Assembly (NCBI GenBank): GCA_964538025.1
Contig: CAZICZ010000007.1
Coordinates: 140,680-204,679 of the forward strand
Direction of reading: 5' to 3'
Length of the DNA stretch: 64,000 bases
Source: UBA5078 sp964538025
GTDB taxonomy: Bacteria > Pseudomonadota > Gammaproteobacteria > Pseudomonadales > Pseudohongiellaceae
The translations under genes and the position numbers were made by a program. Shown piece by piece: positions 44,344 to 52,952 of this stretch. Below the pieces are notes generated by a model. That model did no database searches, was not told where the DNA came from, and saw only the letters and a list, made by a program, of their open reading frames with translations. Numbering within the stretch: position 1 is the first letter of the stretch; the number at the start of each line of letters is the position of its first letter.

Positions 44344-45318
44344 TTACAGGCCGAGGCTTTCCATCGTGGCATCCACTACCTGGCTGGGCAGCGAAATGTA
44401 GCCGTCCTTGAGAACCACTTCCTGCCCTGTCTTGGAAAGGACAAGCTTGATGAACTCACGCTCCAGCGGGGCCAGCGGCTTGTTCGGTTCCTTGTTCACA
44501 TAGACGAACAGGAAGCGGGCCAGCGGGTAATGTCCGGAAATGGCGTTTTCGGCATTGGCTTCATAGAACTCGCCGCCATCCTCTTTTGCCAGTGGCAGTG
44601 CCCGCACGCTGGAGGTGGTGTAACCGAGGCCGGAGTAGCCGATCCCGTTCACGGAGGTGCTGACGGACTGCACGACCGAGGCGGAACCGGGCTGCTCATT
44701 CACCGAATTTTTGAAATCGCCTGTGCACAGGGCGGTTTCCTTGAAGTAGCCGTAGGTACCGGACACCGAATTACGCCCGAAAATCTGGATGTCTCGTCGT
44801 TCCCACGGACCGGTCAGACCCGCCTGACCCCAGGTGTTGATGGCCTCGTCATGCCCGCACTTGAGCGTCGAGGAGAACACCGCATCCACCTCTGGCAGCG
44901 TCATGCCCTGCAGGGGGTTGTCCTTGTGAACAAACACCGCCAGCGCGTCGATCGCGACGGGAATGGCCGTTGGCTTGTACCCGTACTTGTTTTCAAACGC
45001 TTCGATTTCGTTGTCCTTCATCTCACGGCTCATGGGGCCCATGTTGGCGGTGCCCTCTGTGAGCGCGGGCGGTGCCGTGGAGGAGCCTGCGGCCTGGATC
45101 TGGATGTTCACGTTCGGGTAGAAACGCTTGAATTCTTCTGCCCAAAGCGTCATCAGGTTGGCGAGCGTGTCGGAGCCAACGCTGGAAAAATTGCCTGAGA
45201 CACCACTGGTGCGCGTGTACTCGGGCAGACCGGCATCCACGTCTGCGGCGAGCGTCAACGGGCTGCTGAGGCTGCCAAGCAGCAGGGCGGCCGGCAAAAT
45301 CGACTTGCGAATATTCAT
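44344..45318 (-). CDS. pstS: Phosphate-binding protein PstS
   Basis: The ATG at 45316-45318 (GGAGA upstream) gives 324 residues. The signal peptide ends near PLTLAA. The phosphate-binding loop NFSSVGSDTLANLMTLWAEEF and IQAAGSSTAPPALTEGTANMGPMSRE is typical of PstS, as is GRNSVSGTYGYFKETALC. It delivers phosphate to PstCA. It is first in the operon behind a strong Pho box. Confidence 0.95.
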   Translation of the reverse strand: MNIRKSILPAALLLGSLSSPLTLAADVDAGLPEYTRTSGVSGNFSSVGSDTLANLMTLWAEEFKRFYPNVNIQIQAAGSSTAPPALTEGTANMGPMSREMKDNEIEAFENKYGYKPTAIPVAIDALAVFVHKDNPLQGMTLPEVDAVFSSTLKCGHDEAINTWGQAGLTGPWERRDIQIFGRNSVSGTYGYFKETALCTGDFKNSVNEQPGSASVVQSVSTSVNGIGYSGLGYTTSSVRALPLAKEDGGEFYEANAENAISGHYPLARFLFVYVNKEPNKPLAPLEREFIKLVLSKTGQEVVLKDGYISLPSQVVDATMESLGL

Positions 45319-45370
45319 GGGGTTCTCCACTGGATTGATCTAAAAAGCAGGGTCTTTTGTTCTGGGCTGT

Positions 45371-45415
45371 ACTATATGTCGCGAATGTGACAGTACGATG
45401 ACAAGCGCTGTGACA
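45371..45415 (-). promoter_or_regulatory. Pho box and -10 of pstS
   Basis: Three TGTCA cores on the minus strand (plus-strand TGACA at 45411, 45399, 45388) are spaced 12 and 11 bp. TATAGT (45371-45376) follows exactly 9 nt after the last 7-mer. Transcription starts near 45364 and runs through pstSCAB-phoU. Confidence 0.85.
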
Positions 45416-45453
45416 CCTCGCCCGTCGCAGGCGGGCCTCTGCAGGGGCCGTCG

Positions 45454-45498
45454 CGTCACGGTTCTGTCACTTTCTTCCTGTCTCTCCTCATGTAGAAT
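45454..45498 (+). promoter_or_regulatory. Probable Pho box and -10 of ppk
   Basis: CGTCACG (45454) and TGTCACT (45465) are spaced 11 bp on the plus strand, and another TGTCT core lies at 45479. A -10 TAGAAT is at 45493-45498. The spacing to -10 does not match the 9 nt seen elsewhere, so the assignment is less certain. It lies back-to-back with the pstS promoter. Confidence 0.45.
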
Positions 45499-45532
45499 GC
45501 AGACACTATTGGTCATTCTGTCAGCACCCCCC

Positions 45533-47725
45533 ATGAGCAAAACACCCGCTATCCACATCGTCGAGACTGAGTCGCTTTCACGCGTCGATTCTCTGGAAAC
45601 CTCCGAACTTCCTGCGGAAGAGGTGACGCGACGGCCGGAGGCGCCTGAGATTGATCTGAATGCTCCGGAACTGTTCCTGAACCGCGAGCTCAGCTATTTC
45701 CAGTTCAATCTGCGGGTACTGGAACAGGCGCGCAATCCGCGCCATCCCCTCATGGAACGGCTGATGTTCCTGCTGATCTTCAGCTCCAATCTGGACGAGT
45801 TTTATGAGATTCGCGTTTCCGGTCTCAAGAAACAGATGGAGTTCGGTCGCCAGCGTCCGGGACCGGACGGCAAATACCCCGACGAGATATTGAAGGAGAT
45901 CAATCAGCAGGTGCGTCTGGCGGTACAGCAGCAGTACCGGATTCTCAATGAAGAACTGTTTCCCTCACTGGCGCAGCAAGGCATTCGGTTTCTTTACCGT
46001 CACGAATGGAATCGTGAGCTGACCCTGTGGGCACAGGACTATTTCCGGAACGAAGTGCTGCCCGTGATCAGCCCGTTGGGTCTCGATCCGGCGCATCCCT
46101 TCCCCCGTCTCGTCAACAAAAGCCTGAATTTCATTCTGTCACTGGAGGGCAAGGATGCGTTCGGCCGTGACTCCGGGCTGGCCATTGTGCCGGCGCCCCG
46201 CTCACTGCCGCGCCTGATCAAGGTGCCTGCGAGCATTCTGCCGGAGGGCGACAATTTCGTGTTTCTCTCCTCGATCATCCACGCGCACGTGGAGGAGTTC
46301 TTCCCGGGCATGAGCGTGAAGGAATGTCACCAGTTCCGCGTCATTCGCAATTCCGATCTTGAAATGTCCAACGTCGAAATTCAGGACGTTGCCAGCGCCT
46401 TGCAGGGCGAGTTGCTCATGCGCCGCTTCGGCACGGCCGCCAAACTGGAAGTCGGTGCCGCCTGCCCTCCGGCACTCACCGATTTCCTGCTGCAGCACTT
46501 CAATCTGGGAGAGGACGATGTGTTCCGCATGGACGGCCCCGTCAACCTGCAAAGGCTCATGGCGCTGACCAGCATGGTAAGCCGGCCGGACCTGAGTTTT
46601 CCCAGTTTCACCCCAGGAACTCCCACGGCACTGGAGGATGGCAACTGCACCTTCGCGGCAGTGACCAAGGAAGATCAGCTGCTACACCACCCATTCCAGT
46701 CCTTTATGCCCATCATTGACTGGGTCCGTCAGGCAGCGAAGGACCCGGCCGTGCTTTCCATCAAACAGACCCTCTACCGCACCAACGAGTCCTCGGAACT
46801 GGTGGAGGCGCTCTCGGAGGCGGCACGTAACGGCAAGGAAGTGACCGTGGTCATTGAGCTGCGGGCGCGCTTTGACGAAAAAGAAAACCTGCAATATGCC
46901 AGCAAGCTGCAGGAAGCGGGTGCCGTCGTGGTGTATGGCGTGATGGGCTACAAGACACACGCGAAAATGTTGCTCATCGTGCGCCGTGAGGGCGGCAAAC
47001 TGAAACGCTACGCCCATTTGAGCACGGGCAACTACCATCGCAAGACGTCCCTGGTCTATACCGATTACGGGCTTCTGACCTGCGACGAGATCATCTGCGC
47101 CGATGTCCACAAAGTCTTTCAGCAGATCACCGGCATGGGCAAACGCATCGTGCCGGACCTGTTGATCCATGCCCCCTTCCGCCTGAAAAAATCCCTGATC
47201 CGGTTCATTCAGCAGGAGAAAAACGCGGCGCTCGAGGGCAAACCGGCCCGCATCATTGCCAAGATGAATGCCCTCACCGACCCGGACATCATCCGGGAGC
47301 TGTACGCGGCGTCCCGGAACGGCGTCAAGATCGACCTGATCATCCGCGGCATTTGTTGCCTGAAGCCCGGGATTCCCGGCGTTTCGGACAACATCCGCGT
47401 CGTCTCGATCATCGGACGCTTCCTCGAACATTCCCGGGTGTACTACTTCGAGAACAACTACCCGCAGCTGTACTGCGCCAGCGCCGACTGGATGGAGCGC
47501 AATTTGATGCACCGTATCGAAGTGGCGTTCCCTATCCTGAAGAAGAAGCTGGTGGCCCGCATTCTGGACGACATGCAGCGCTATCTGGATGATCAGTGCC
47601 AAAGCTGGGACATGAGGTCGGACGGAAGTTATCAGCGCAACGAATCAGAGATGACCTGCATGCACGATCCGGTGCAGTCACAACTGCTGGGCGGGCTGGC
47701 AACCGTGCGTCACACGGCTGTCTAA
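45533..47725 (+). CDS. ppk1: Polyphosphate kinase 1
   Basis: PPK1 reversibly makes polyphosphate from ATP. Started at 45533, just downstream of the promoter, it has 730 residues, within the usual range. The open frame extends upstream, but an ATG at 45497 would overlap the -10. Typical segments are RELSYFQFNLRVLEQARN, the catalytic histidines in YKTHAKMLLIVRREGG and HLSTGNYHRKTSLVYTDYGLL, and the C-terminal LDDQCQSWD. It converges on ppx with a 4-bp stop overlap. Confidence 0.95.
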   Translation: MSKTPAIHIVETESLSRVDSLETSELPAEEVTRRPEAPEIDLNAPELFLNRELSYFQFNLRVLEQARNPRHPLMERLMFLLIFSSNLDEFYEIRVSGLKKQMEFGRQRPGPDGKYPDEILKEINQQVRLAVQQQYRILNEELFPSLAQQGIRFLYRHEWNRELTLWAQDYFRNEVLPVISPLGLDPAHPFPRLVNKSLNFILSLEGKDAFGRDSGLAIVPAPRSLPRLIKVPASILPEGDNFVFLSSIIHAHVEEFFPGMSVKECHQFRVIRNSDLEMSNVEIQDVASALQGELLMRRFGTAAKLEVGAACPPALTDFLLQHFNLGEDDVFRMDGPVNLQRLMALTSMVSRPDLSFPSFTPGTPTALEDGNCTFAAVTKEDQLLHHPFQSFMPIIDWVRQAAKDPAVLSIKQTLYRTNESSELVEALSEAARNGKEVTVVIELRARFDEKENLQYASKLQEAGAVVVYGVMGYKTHAKMLLIVRREGGKLKRYAHLSTGNYHRKTSLVYTDYGLLTCDEIICADVHKVFQQITGMGKRIVPDLLIHAPFRLKKSLIRFIQQEKNAALEGKPARIIAKMNALTDPDIIRELYAASRNGVKIDLIIRGICCLKPGIPGVSDNIRVVSIIGRFLEHSRVYYFENNYPQLYCASADWMERNLMHRIEVAFPILKKKLVARILDDMQRYLDDQCQSWDMRSDGSYQRNESEMTCMHDPVQSQLLGGLATVRHTAV

Positions 47726-48681
47726 GTCAAGTCGGGCAGGGTATCGCGCCCGAGGATGGAGGTGTCGGCACCATTGTGCATCATGAAATCGAGCATGCCT
47801 TCACGCAGTGCCGTGGGGCTGAAGTCAATCGTCTGCAGCGAGCAGGCCCGCATCAAGCCCACCAGCACCGCCCATCCGGGCAAGAGCAAATCCTTTCGGC
47901 GGTCCTTGAGCCCTGGAAGCAGCATTTCGGGATCAGCCACACAGCGAAGGATATCTGCGCGCATCGCCTCGAGCGCCAGAAGACTGATCTTGCCCTCTTC
48001 GTAACCGCGATAATGCGACACCATGGCGAGCATTTTGGCGGTGCCGGACGACGCATAGGCTGAGGCCCAGGGAAAACGTTCGAACTGCTTTTGCATCCCG
48101 ACAAAGACCTGTGTGGCCTCTTCTGTCGCTTGATCAAGGGTCTGTTCGAGGACAGCCTCCGAGACCCTCGTCCCAAGCGGACTGAAATAGCGGTCACGCC
48201 AGCTTACGCAGCCAATGGGAAGGCTTTGCGTCACAAAACGCGTGTCCTGCCTGCCAATAATCACTTCGGTGCTACCGCCCCCAATATCGACCACCAGGCG
48301 CGTCTCGTCGCTGCGCGGCAGGCCGCTAAGCACGCCGAGGTAGACAAGAATGGCTTCCTGAATGCCGGAAATAATCGAAATATCGATACCGAGATCACGG
48401 GCGGCGGAAAGAAACGCGGGAGCATTGCGCGCCAGTCGGAGCGCATTGGTCCCAAGCGCCCAATATTGACGGATGGGATACCGGGACATCACCTCGCGAA
48501 AAGCCTGCAGACTTTCAATGCCGCGCGCAAAGGCGGCGGGGGAAATCTCGCCGGTAAGGGTGACGCCTTCGCCCAGTTGAACAATGTGACTGAAGCGCTC
48601 GACGATCTGGCTCTTTTCATCCTGCCATTCAGCAATCAGAAGGTGGAAGCTGTTGGAACCGAGGTCGATGCATGCATACAT
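47722..48681 (-). CDS. ppx: Exopolyphosphatase (Ppx/GppA family)
   Basis: The ATG at 48679-48681 gives 319 residues. A frame extension of 43 codons upstream is Arg-rich and spurious. The ASKHA phosphatase fold shows YACIDLGSNSFHLLIAEW, LGTNALRLARN, LVVDIGGGSTEVIIG and SSGTAKMLAMVSHY. The protein is short compared with two-domain E. coli Ppx (513) and GppA, lacking the C-terminal HD-like part. It breaks down polyphosphate and probably pppGpp. Convergent with ppk. A Pho box stands upstream. Confidence 0.9.
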   Translation of the reverse strand: MYACIDLGSNSFHLLIAEWQDEKSQIVERFSHIVQLGEGVTLTGEISPAAFARGIESLQAFREVMSRYPIRQYWALGTNALRLARNAPAFLSAARDLGIDISIISGIQEAILVYLGVLSGLPRSDETRLVVDIGGGSTEVIIGRQDTRFVTQSLPIGCVSWRDRYFSPLGTRVSEAVLEQTLDQATEEATQVFVGMQKQFERFPWASAYASSGTAKMLAMVSHYRGYEEGKISLLALEAMRADILRCVADPEMLLPGLKDRRKDLLLPGWAVLVGLMRACSLQTIDFSPTALREGMLDFMMHNGADTSILGRDTLPDLT

Positions 48682-48724
48682 GGGCAGGCGTTTTCTGGGA
48701 TCAGGAAGTAAGGACGTTAGCCGC

Positions 48725-48757
48725 AGTATACGGCGTCTACGTGTCAGTTCCGTGACA
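48725..48757 (-). promoter_or_regulatory. Pho box and -10 of ppx
   Basis: On the minus strand TGTCACG and TGACACG start 11 bp apart (plus-strand 48751-48757 and 48740-48746). TATACT (48725-48730) lies 9 nt further on. The second half-site departs from TGTCA by two bases but the geometry equals that before pstS. Confidence 0.6.
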
Positions 48758-48780
48758 AGAATGTCACAGTCCCGACGTGT

Positions 48781-48808
48781 CGGCGAGCCCCGGCAAAAGA
48801 GGCTCGCC
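48781..48808 (-). terminator. Hairpin between bfr and ppx
   Basis: The arms GGCGAGCC and GGCTCGCC (48782-48789, 48801-48808) form an 8-bp stem with an 11-nt loop right after the bfr stop codon. There is no T-run on the minus strand, so termination might depend on Rho. Confidence 0.45.
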
Positions 48809-48815
48809 AACGGTG

Positions 48816-49280
48816 TCAGATCATGGACTGCTGGTAATTTTCCAGCCCGATACGCTCGATCAGATCGAGCTGTGTTTCGAGCCAGTCAACGTGTTCCTCT
48901 TCACTGGCGAGGATCGCGCCGAGCAGGTCGCGACTGACAAAGTCCTGCACGGATTCCGCATAAGCCATGCCTTCTTTCAGGGCAGGTATCGCCAGCATTT
49001 CGAGCTTGAGATCGCACTCCAGCATCTCACGGGTATTTTCACCAATGAGCAATTTGCCCAGGTTCTGCAGATTGGGCAGCCCCTCAAGGAACAGAATGCG
49101 TTCCACCAGCTGGTCCGCATGCTTCATCTCGTCAATAGATTCTTCGTATTCTTTGTCGGCAAGTTTTTTGAGGCCCCAGTCCTTGTACATGCGGGAATGC
49201 AGGAAATACTGATTGATGGCGATCAGTTCATTTCCGAGGGCTTTGTTGAGGTGTTTGATGAGCGTGGCGTCAGACTTCAT
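48816..49280 (-). CDS. bfr: Bacterioferritin
   Basis: Bacterioferritin stores iron in a 24-subunit shell with bound heme. The ATG at 49278-49280 (AAGGA 8 nt upstream) gives 154 residues. Diiron ligands are Glu18, Glu51, His54, plus Glu94, Glu127 and His130 in ASEEEHVDWLE. The heme-ligand Met52 (IDEMKHAD) is conserved. Bfd lies upstream on the same strand, ready to reduce and release the iron. The upstream gap (49281-49413) has an inverted repeat AATGAG/CTCATT (49370-49388). Confidence 0.95.
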   Translation of the reverse strand: MKSDATLIKHLNKALGNELIAINQYFLHSRMYKDWGLKKLADKEYEESIDEMKHADQLVERILFLEGLPNLQNLGKLLIGENTREMLECDLKLEMLAIPALKEGMAYAESVQDFVSRDLLGAILASEEEHVDWLETQLDLIERIGLENYQQSMI

Positions 49281-49413
49281 GAGGAGTTTCCTTCTTGTCA
49301 TTCGAAGCCATAGAGTGGGCTGTGACGGCAGAATTGTCAAGCAAAGAAACTTTGTAACACGTTGATATTAATGAGAAACAAACTCATTCAACGCAAAGGG
49401 ATCTGTCTCTGGT

Positions 49414-49608
49414 TCAGGGCGTCGCCGCATTGATAAAGCTGGCGGAACGTGTGAATTCACTGACAATGCTCAGGGCGTGTTTGCCGCACTTGCCGCACTC
49501 ACTGGCCACACCCAGTTTTTCACGCAATTCGGCAATGCGGCGCGAGCCCTGACTGCAGACTTCGCGAATCTGGTGATCGGTGACCTGTTTGCAGATGCAG
49601 ACGTACAT
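49414..49608 (-). CDS. bfd: Bacterioferritin-associated ferredoxin
   Basis: The 64-residue [2Fe-2S] protein delivers electrons for iron release from Bfr. Cys4 and Cys6 (MYVCICKQVTD) with Cys38 and Cys41 (SECGKCGKH) form the ligand set of the Bfd/BFD-like family. Start ATG at 49606-49608. The promoter carries a Fur-type site, so it should be made under iron limitation. Confidence 0.93.
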   Translation of the reverse strand: MYVCICKQVTDHQIREVCSQGSRRIAELREKLGVASECGKCGKHALSIVSEFTRSASFINAATP

Positions 49609-49637
49609 GGTGTGACCTGTTGATACGAGTAGGTAAA

Positions 49638-49666
49638 TCTTAAAAGCAAATGAGAATGATTGTCAA
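49638..49666 (-). promoter_or_regulatory. Promoter with embedded Fur-type box for bfd
   Basis: On the minus strand a perfect -35 TTGACA (49661-49666) and -10 TTAAGA (49638-49643) are separated by 17 nt. The spacer carries ATCATTCTCATTTGC, resembling half of the GATAATGATAATCATTATC Fur consensus. Repression by Fe-Fur is expected. Confidence 0.65.
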
Positions 49667-49779
49667 CTGTATTTGCGAAAACGTCACAGCCGTCTATTCC
49701 CCATGGGATCATGCTAAGATGCCGGCCGACTTTTCCTCCTTTCGAGGCGCGCCACTCGCCTCTTCCGGCCTCAGAGAGC

Positions 49780-51702
49780 ATGAGTGTTTTGACCCGCATG
49801 GATTCCTCAGTCCCGCCCGCCCTGCTTCGTGCGATCACGCTGGGGTTTGTTTCCCTGCTGGTGCTCAAGACCGTGTTCGCGGTCGCTCTGGATCTGTATA
49901 GCGACGAGATCTTTTACTGGCAGGCGTCGACGTTTCCCGCGATAGCCTACAGCGATCTGCCTTTCATAGCGGCACTCCTTGCCGGGATTGGCAGCGCATT
50001 TTTCGGAAACGAAGCATGGGCTGTCCGAAGTCTCTTTCTGGTGATGGGCACGGCGATCCCGCTCCTGGTTTACTGGGTCGCTTGTCCCCACGTGCCGAAG
50101 CGCCAGGCCATTGAAGCCGCCGGCTTGACCCTTTGCTTGCCTCTCGGGGGATTTCTGGGGGTATTGGCAGTCCCGGATGTGCCGCTGCTCTTTTTCGGTC
50201 TGCTGTTTCTGGGCAGTCTTGACCGCGCCACGCGGGATAAGGGAACGCGCTATTGGATTGCCGCCGGCATCGCGGCGGCCTTGGGGGTCAGCACCCATTA
50301 TCGCTTTGTGTTGAGTCTCCTTGCGGCCTTTGCCTGCCTGGTGGGTTTTCCGCAGTGGCATCGCTTCTGGCGAACGCCGGGCCTGTGGTGTGCCGCAGCG
50401 CTCCTCCTGCTTGGTCTTTATCCCGCCCTTTCATTCAATCTCACTCATGATCTGAGTGGCGTGGATTACCACTTGCTCGAACGGCATCCGTGGGAGTTTC
50501 AAGCGGAAGGACTCTTGCATTCCCTCAAACAGGCGATGCTGGTGACCCCTTTGCTCTATATCGCCTTATGGGCTTGCCTGTTCAGTCTGCTCGCGGCAGC
50601 GCGGCGCGGGGACATGACGCGGGGGCTATTCGGGGGATTTGCCCTGTGCCATCTGGCAGTCTACCTGCTCCTGGCTCCGTGGACCGACAACACGCGCACG
50701 TCTATTCATTGGCCGCTTTCAGGGTATCTTCCCTTGCTGGTTTTTCTGCCGGAAACCTTGCGCAGCCTCGGACAATGGCTGCTTACTGCACGAGTCCGAA
50801 TTCGCCCGCAGCGTCTTCTTACGACCTTGATTGGCATGGGGTATATCGGCTCGCTGGTCGCCGTGATCGGGGTAGGCGCCCAAGCCTTTCAGGACGTGCT
50901 TGGTCCCCACCTGAGCTATCGGATTTTTTCCAATAAAATGGCGGGGTGGCGTGATTTCAATCAGACGCTCGGCAGCGTTCTCAGCCAGGAACATGCAGGG
51001 CCGACAGACATCGTCGTCACGGACAACTATTACACCGCCGCCCAAGTGGCCTTTGGGCATCCCGACCTGGCACCGATTTACACACTCGACGCTGACAAAT
51101 CCATCCGCGACGGGCGCGCAGTGCAATACGCGCTTTGGCAGCTGGATGCCTCTGCACTGCAGCAACTGCCCTCTCCCTCCGGCTTCTATGTCACCGAGGA
51201 CAGCACGCTGACCGTGCCCGACAAAATCGCTGCCCTCATCCGCGCCTGCAATGTTTTCGACACGCTTCGTCTGGTGCACCAAATAACGCTTTTAGGGGGG
51301 GAAAAGCGCTTCAGTGTGTATCGAGGCGATGCTTCCACTGACGACAGTCGGGGGGTTTGTCCACTTCCCTCACTGGGCTGGATCGACGGACCGGACGACA
51401 ACGCCCTTGTGGGAGACTCGCTGCAGATTTCAGGATGGGTCATCAACGAAGGCATGGGTGTCAGCCATCTCGAGATCCTGTTGGATGGCGCGTCATTGGG
51501 GCGTGCCCGCTATGGCCTTCCTCGTCCCGATGTGGTGACTGCGATGAACGTGCAGACAGACCCCAATGCACCCGCTCTAGGGTTCGATTTCAGTTACCCC
51601 ACCACAGGTCTTGCAAAAGGACGGCATAGCCTGAGTGTGCGGGTCACAGGGATCAGTGGGGAAGTCCAGGAGTTCGGTCAACGCAGGATCGTGCTGCCTT
51701 GA
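49780..51702 (+). CDS. ArnT-like glycosyltransferase (GT39/83 type) with C-terminal beta domain
   Basis: From the ATG at 49780 the protein has 640 residues (an in-frame ATG also lies at 49798). About ten to twelve membrane helices hold an acidic pair in the first periplasmic loop (YSDEIFYWQAS), as in ArnT/PMT enzymes that use polyprenyl-phosphate sugars. PDVPLLFFGLLFL also fits. The last 110 residues (GDSLQISGWVINEGMGVSHLEILLDGASLG) form an Ig-like beta domain uncommon in ArnT. It may modify lipid A, a glycan or a protein. The acceptor is unknown. Confidence 0.8.
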   Translation: MSVLTRMDSSVPPALLRAITLGFVSLLVLKTVFAVALDLYSDEIFYWQASTFPAIAYSDLPFIAALLAGIGSAFFGNEAWAVRSLFLVMGTAIPLLVYWVACPHVPKRQAIEAAGLTLCLPLGGFLGVLAVPDVPLLFFGLLFLGSLDRATRDKGTRYWIAAGIAAALGVSTHYRFVLSLLAAFACLVGFPQWHRFWRTPGLWCAAALLLLGLYPALSFNLTHDLSGVDYHLLERHPWEFQAEGLLHSLKQAMLVTPLLYIALWACLFSLLAAARRGDMTRGLFGGFALCHLAVYLLLAPWTDNTRTSIHWPLSGYLPLLVFLPETLRSLGQWLLTARVRIRPQRLLTTLIGMGYIGSLVAVIGVGAQAFQDVLGPHLSYRIFSNKMAGWRDFNQTLGSVLSQEHAGPTDIVVTDNYYTAAQVAFGHPDLAPIYTLDADKSIRDGRAVQYALWQLDASALQQLPSPSGFYVTEDSTLTVPDKIAALIRACNVFDTLRLVHQITLLGGEKRFSVYRGDASTDDSRGVCPLPSLGWIDGPDDNALVGDSLQISGWVINEGMGVSHLEILLDGASLGRARYGLPRPDVVTAMNVQTDPNAPALGFDFSYPTTGLAKGRHSLSVRVTGISGEVQEFGQRRIVLP

Positions 51703-51708
51703 GAAAGG

Positions 51709-52614
51709 CTAGAAGGGATTCAGCACTTCGACAGCCACTTTCCATTCCCCGTCTTTGGTGAAATGCCAGTAGCGCAAATAATTGGTATTAAACGCAGTAC
51801 CCTCGACCGTCATGGTGCCATAGGTATACCCCGCGTCTCCCGATGCGGCCATATAAGCCCCCGCATGCTCGTGAGTCAGCTGCGACATGGCCATCTGCTC
51901 ATCCATGAAGGCGCCATAGACGGCACCTCCCGATTCATTCCCGATGCCAGGGGCCATGCCCGGCACGAATATGCGCTGGTGCTCCACACCGTAGCGTGTC
52001 GCGGCGCGTCGGCCACCGCGGAAATTGATCGAAGTGATGAAACGCTCATCCGCCTCGAGAAGCGATTCCAAGGTATTGCTCTGGGTGATTTCGGGAGGGG
52101 CTGTTTCGGCGAGCAACAGGTCGGTTTCGGCAATATCCGGCTCCACATCGAGGCTAAGAACGCCGGGAACACGCACGACCATATCTGCCACCATGCGCCA
52201 TTCGCCCTCGAAGCGCCGCCAGATCGTCACAAAATGTCCGTAGGTGCGACGGGCGCTTTCGCCCGAACCTGCGGTATACCGGTAGGGACCACTGGTCAGC
52301 CCAAGGTCACCGGCGCGGGAAAAATCAATGTAATTAGCCTTGGATTCGAGCTTGGAATTAAGCCGGTCGGCGGGACTCACCTGCTCATAGAGCATTCGGG
52401 CGTCCACCGGTCCGCGGCGGAACAAGACAGCACCTTCACCAAATGCATCAAGAAAAGCCTGGTTCATGCCCAGTGTGCGGGAGCTTTCGGCAAAGGCTGC
52501 ATCTGTCACTTTCAGGCTTTCCCACACCTGTGTGCGCTCAGGGAACTGCGCGAGAACAGGAGAGGAGAAAAAGGACAGCGTGAAAACCAGATGTGCAATG
52601 GCTGACAACTTCAT
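51709..52614 (-). CDS. Exported NTF2-like (DUF4440-type) protein
   Basis: The ATG at 52612-52614 gives 301 residues with signal peptide FFSSPVLAQ. Residues about 30-150 have the DUF4440/SnoaL-like pattern (VTDAAFAESSRTLGMNQAFLDAFGEGAVLFRRGPVDAR, GDLGLTSGPYRYTAG, YGHFVTIWRRFEGEWRM). A second, weaker copy occupies about 175-300. Such domains often bind small ligands or scaffold partners. No catalytic residues can be assigned. The start has a poor ribosome site. Confidence 0.75.
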   Translation of the reverse strand: MKLSAIAHLVFTLSFFSSPVLAQFPERTQVWESLKVTDAAFAESSRTLGMNQAFLDAFGEGAVLFRRGPVDARMLYEQVSPADRLNSKLESKANYIDFSRAGDLGLTSGPYRYTAGSGESARRTYGHFVTIWRRFEGEWRMVADMVVRVPGVLSLDVEPDIAETDLLLAETAPPEITQSNTLESLLEADERFITSINFRGGRRAATRYGVEHQRIFVPGMAPGIGNESGGAVYGAFMDEQMAMSQLTHEHAGAYMAASGDAGYTYGTMTVEGTAFNTNYLRYWHFTKDGEWKVAVEVLNPF

Positions 52615-52885
52615 GGGGCACCATTTTACGAGCATTCTTAAGGAATCCGGGCTCTGGCCGAAGTATGTACCAATATTCAAAACAGGTATAGCCGCGTTCG
52701 AAAAATGTCCAATAGTCCCCGCGACCGTCGCATGGACTCCATTTAACGCACTGCGTGAATATCGAGACGGGTCTGGTTTGTCCCGACGCCCCCTAAAGAA
52801 GTAAGATTGGTCCAATCCTTGGGCTTAGACGTAACCGAAAACGCCAGTACACTGGCTTAATGACCATATCTGAGTAAACGCACGA

Positions 52886-52952
52886 ATGTATCTGGAGCAT
52901 TTCAATCTAACGGCCCCCCCCGTTCTCCCCGACGCCTGATACACGATTTTTT
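52886..52952 (+). pseudogene. Out-of-frame N-terminus of the ExeA-type ATPase (poly-C frameshift)
   Basis: An ATG at 52886 reads MYLEHFNLTAPP, the canonical start of ExeA/MshM-type ATPases (usually MYLxHFGLxxxPF). It meets eight consecutive Cs at 52914-52921 and runs to a stop at about 52937. Skipping one C restores FSPTPDTRFF and joins the downstream frame. This is either a sequencing error, a slippage-based on/off switch, or a broken gene. Confidence 0.75.
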
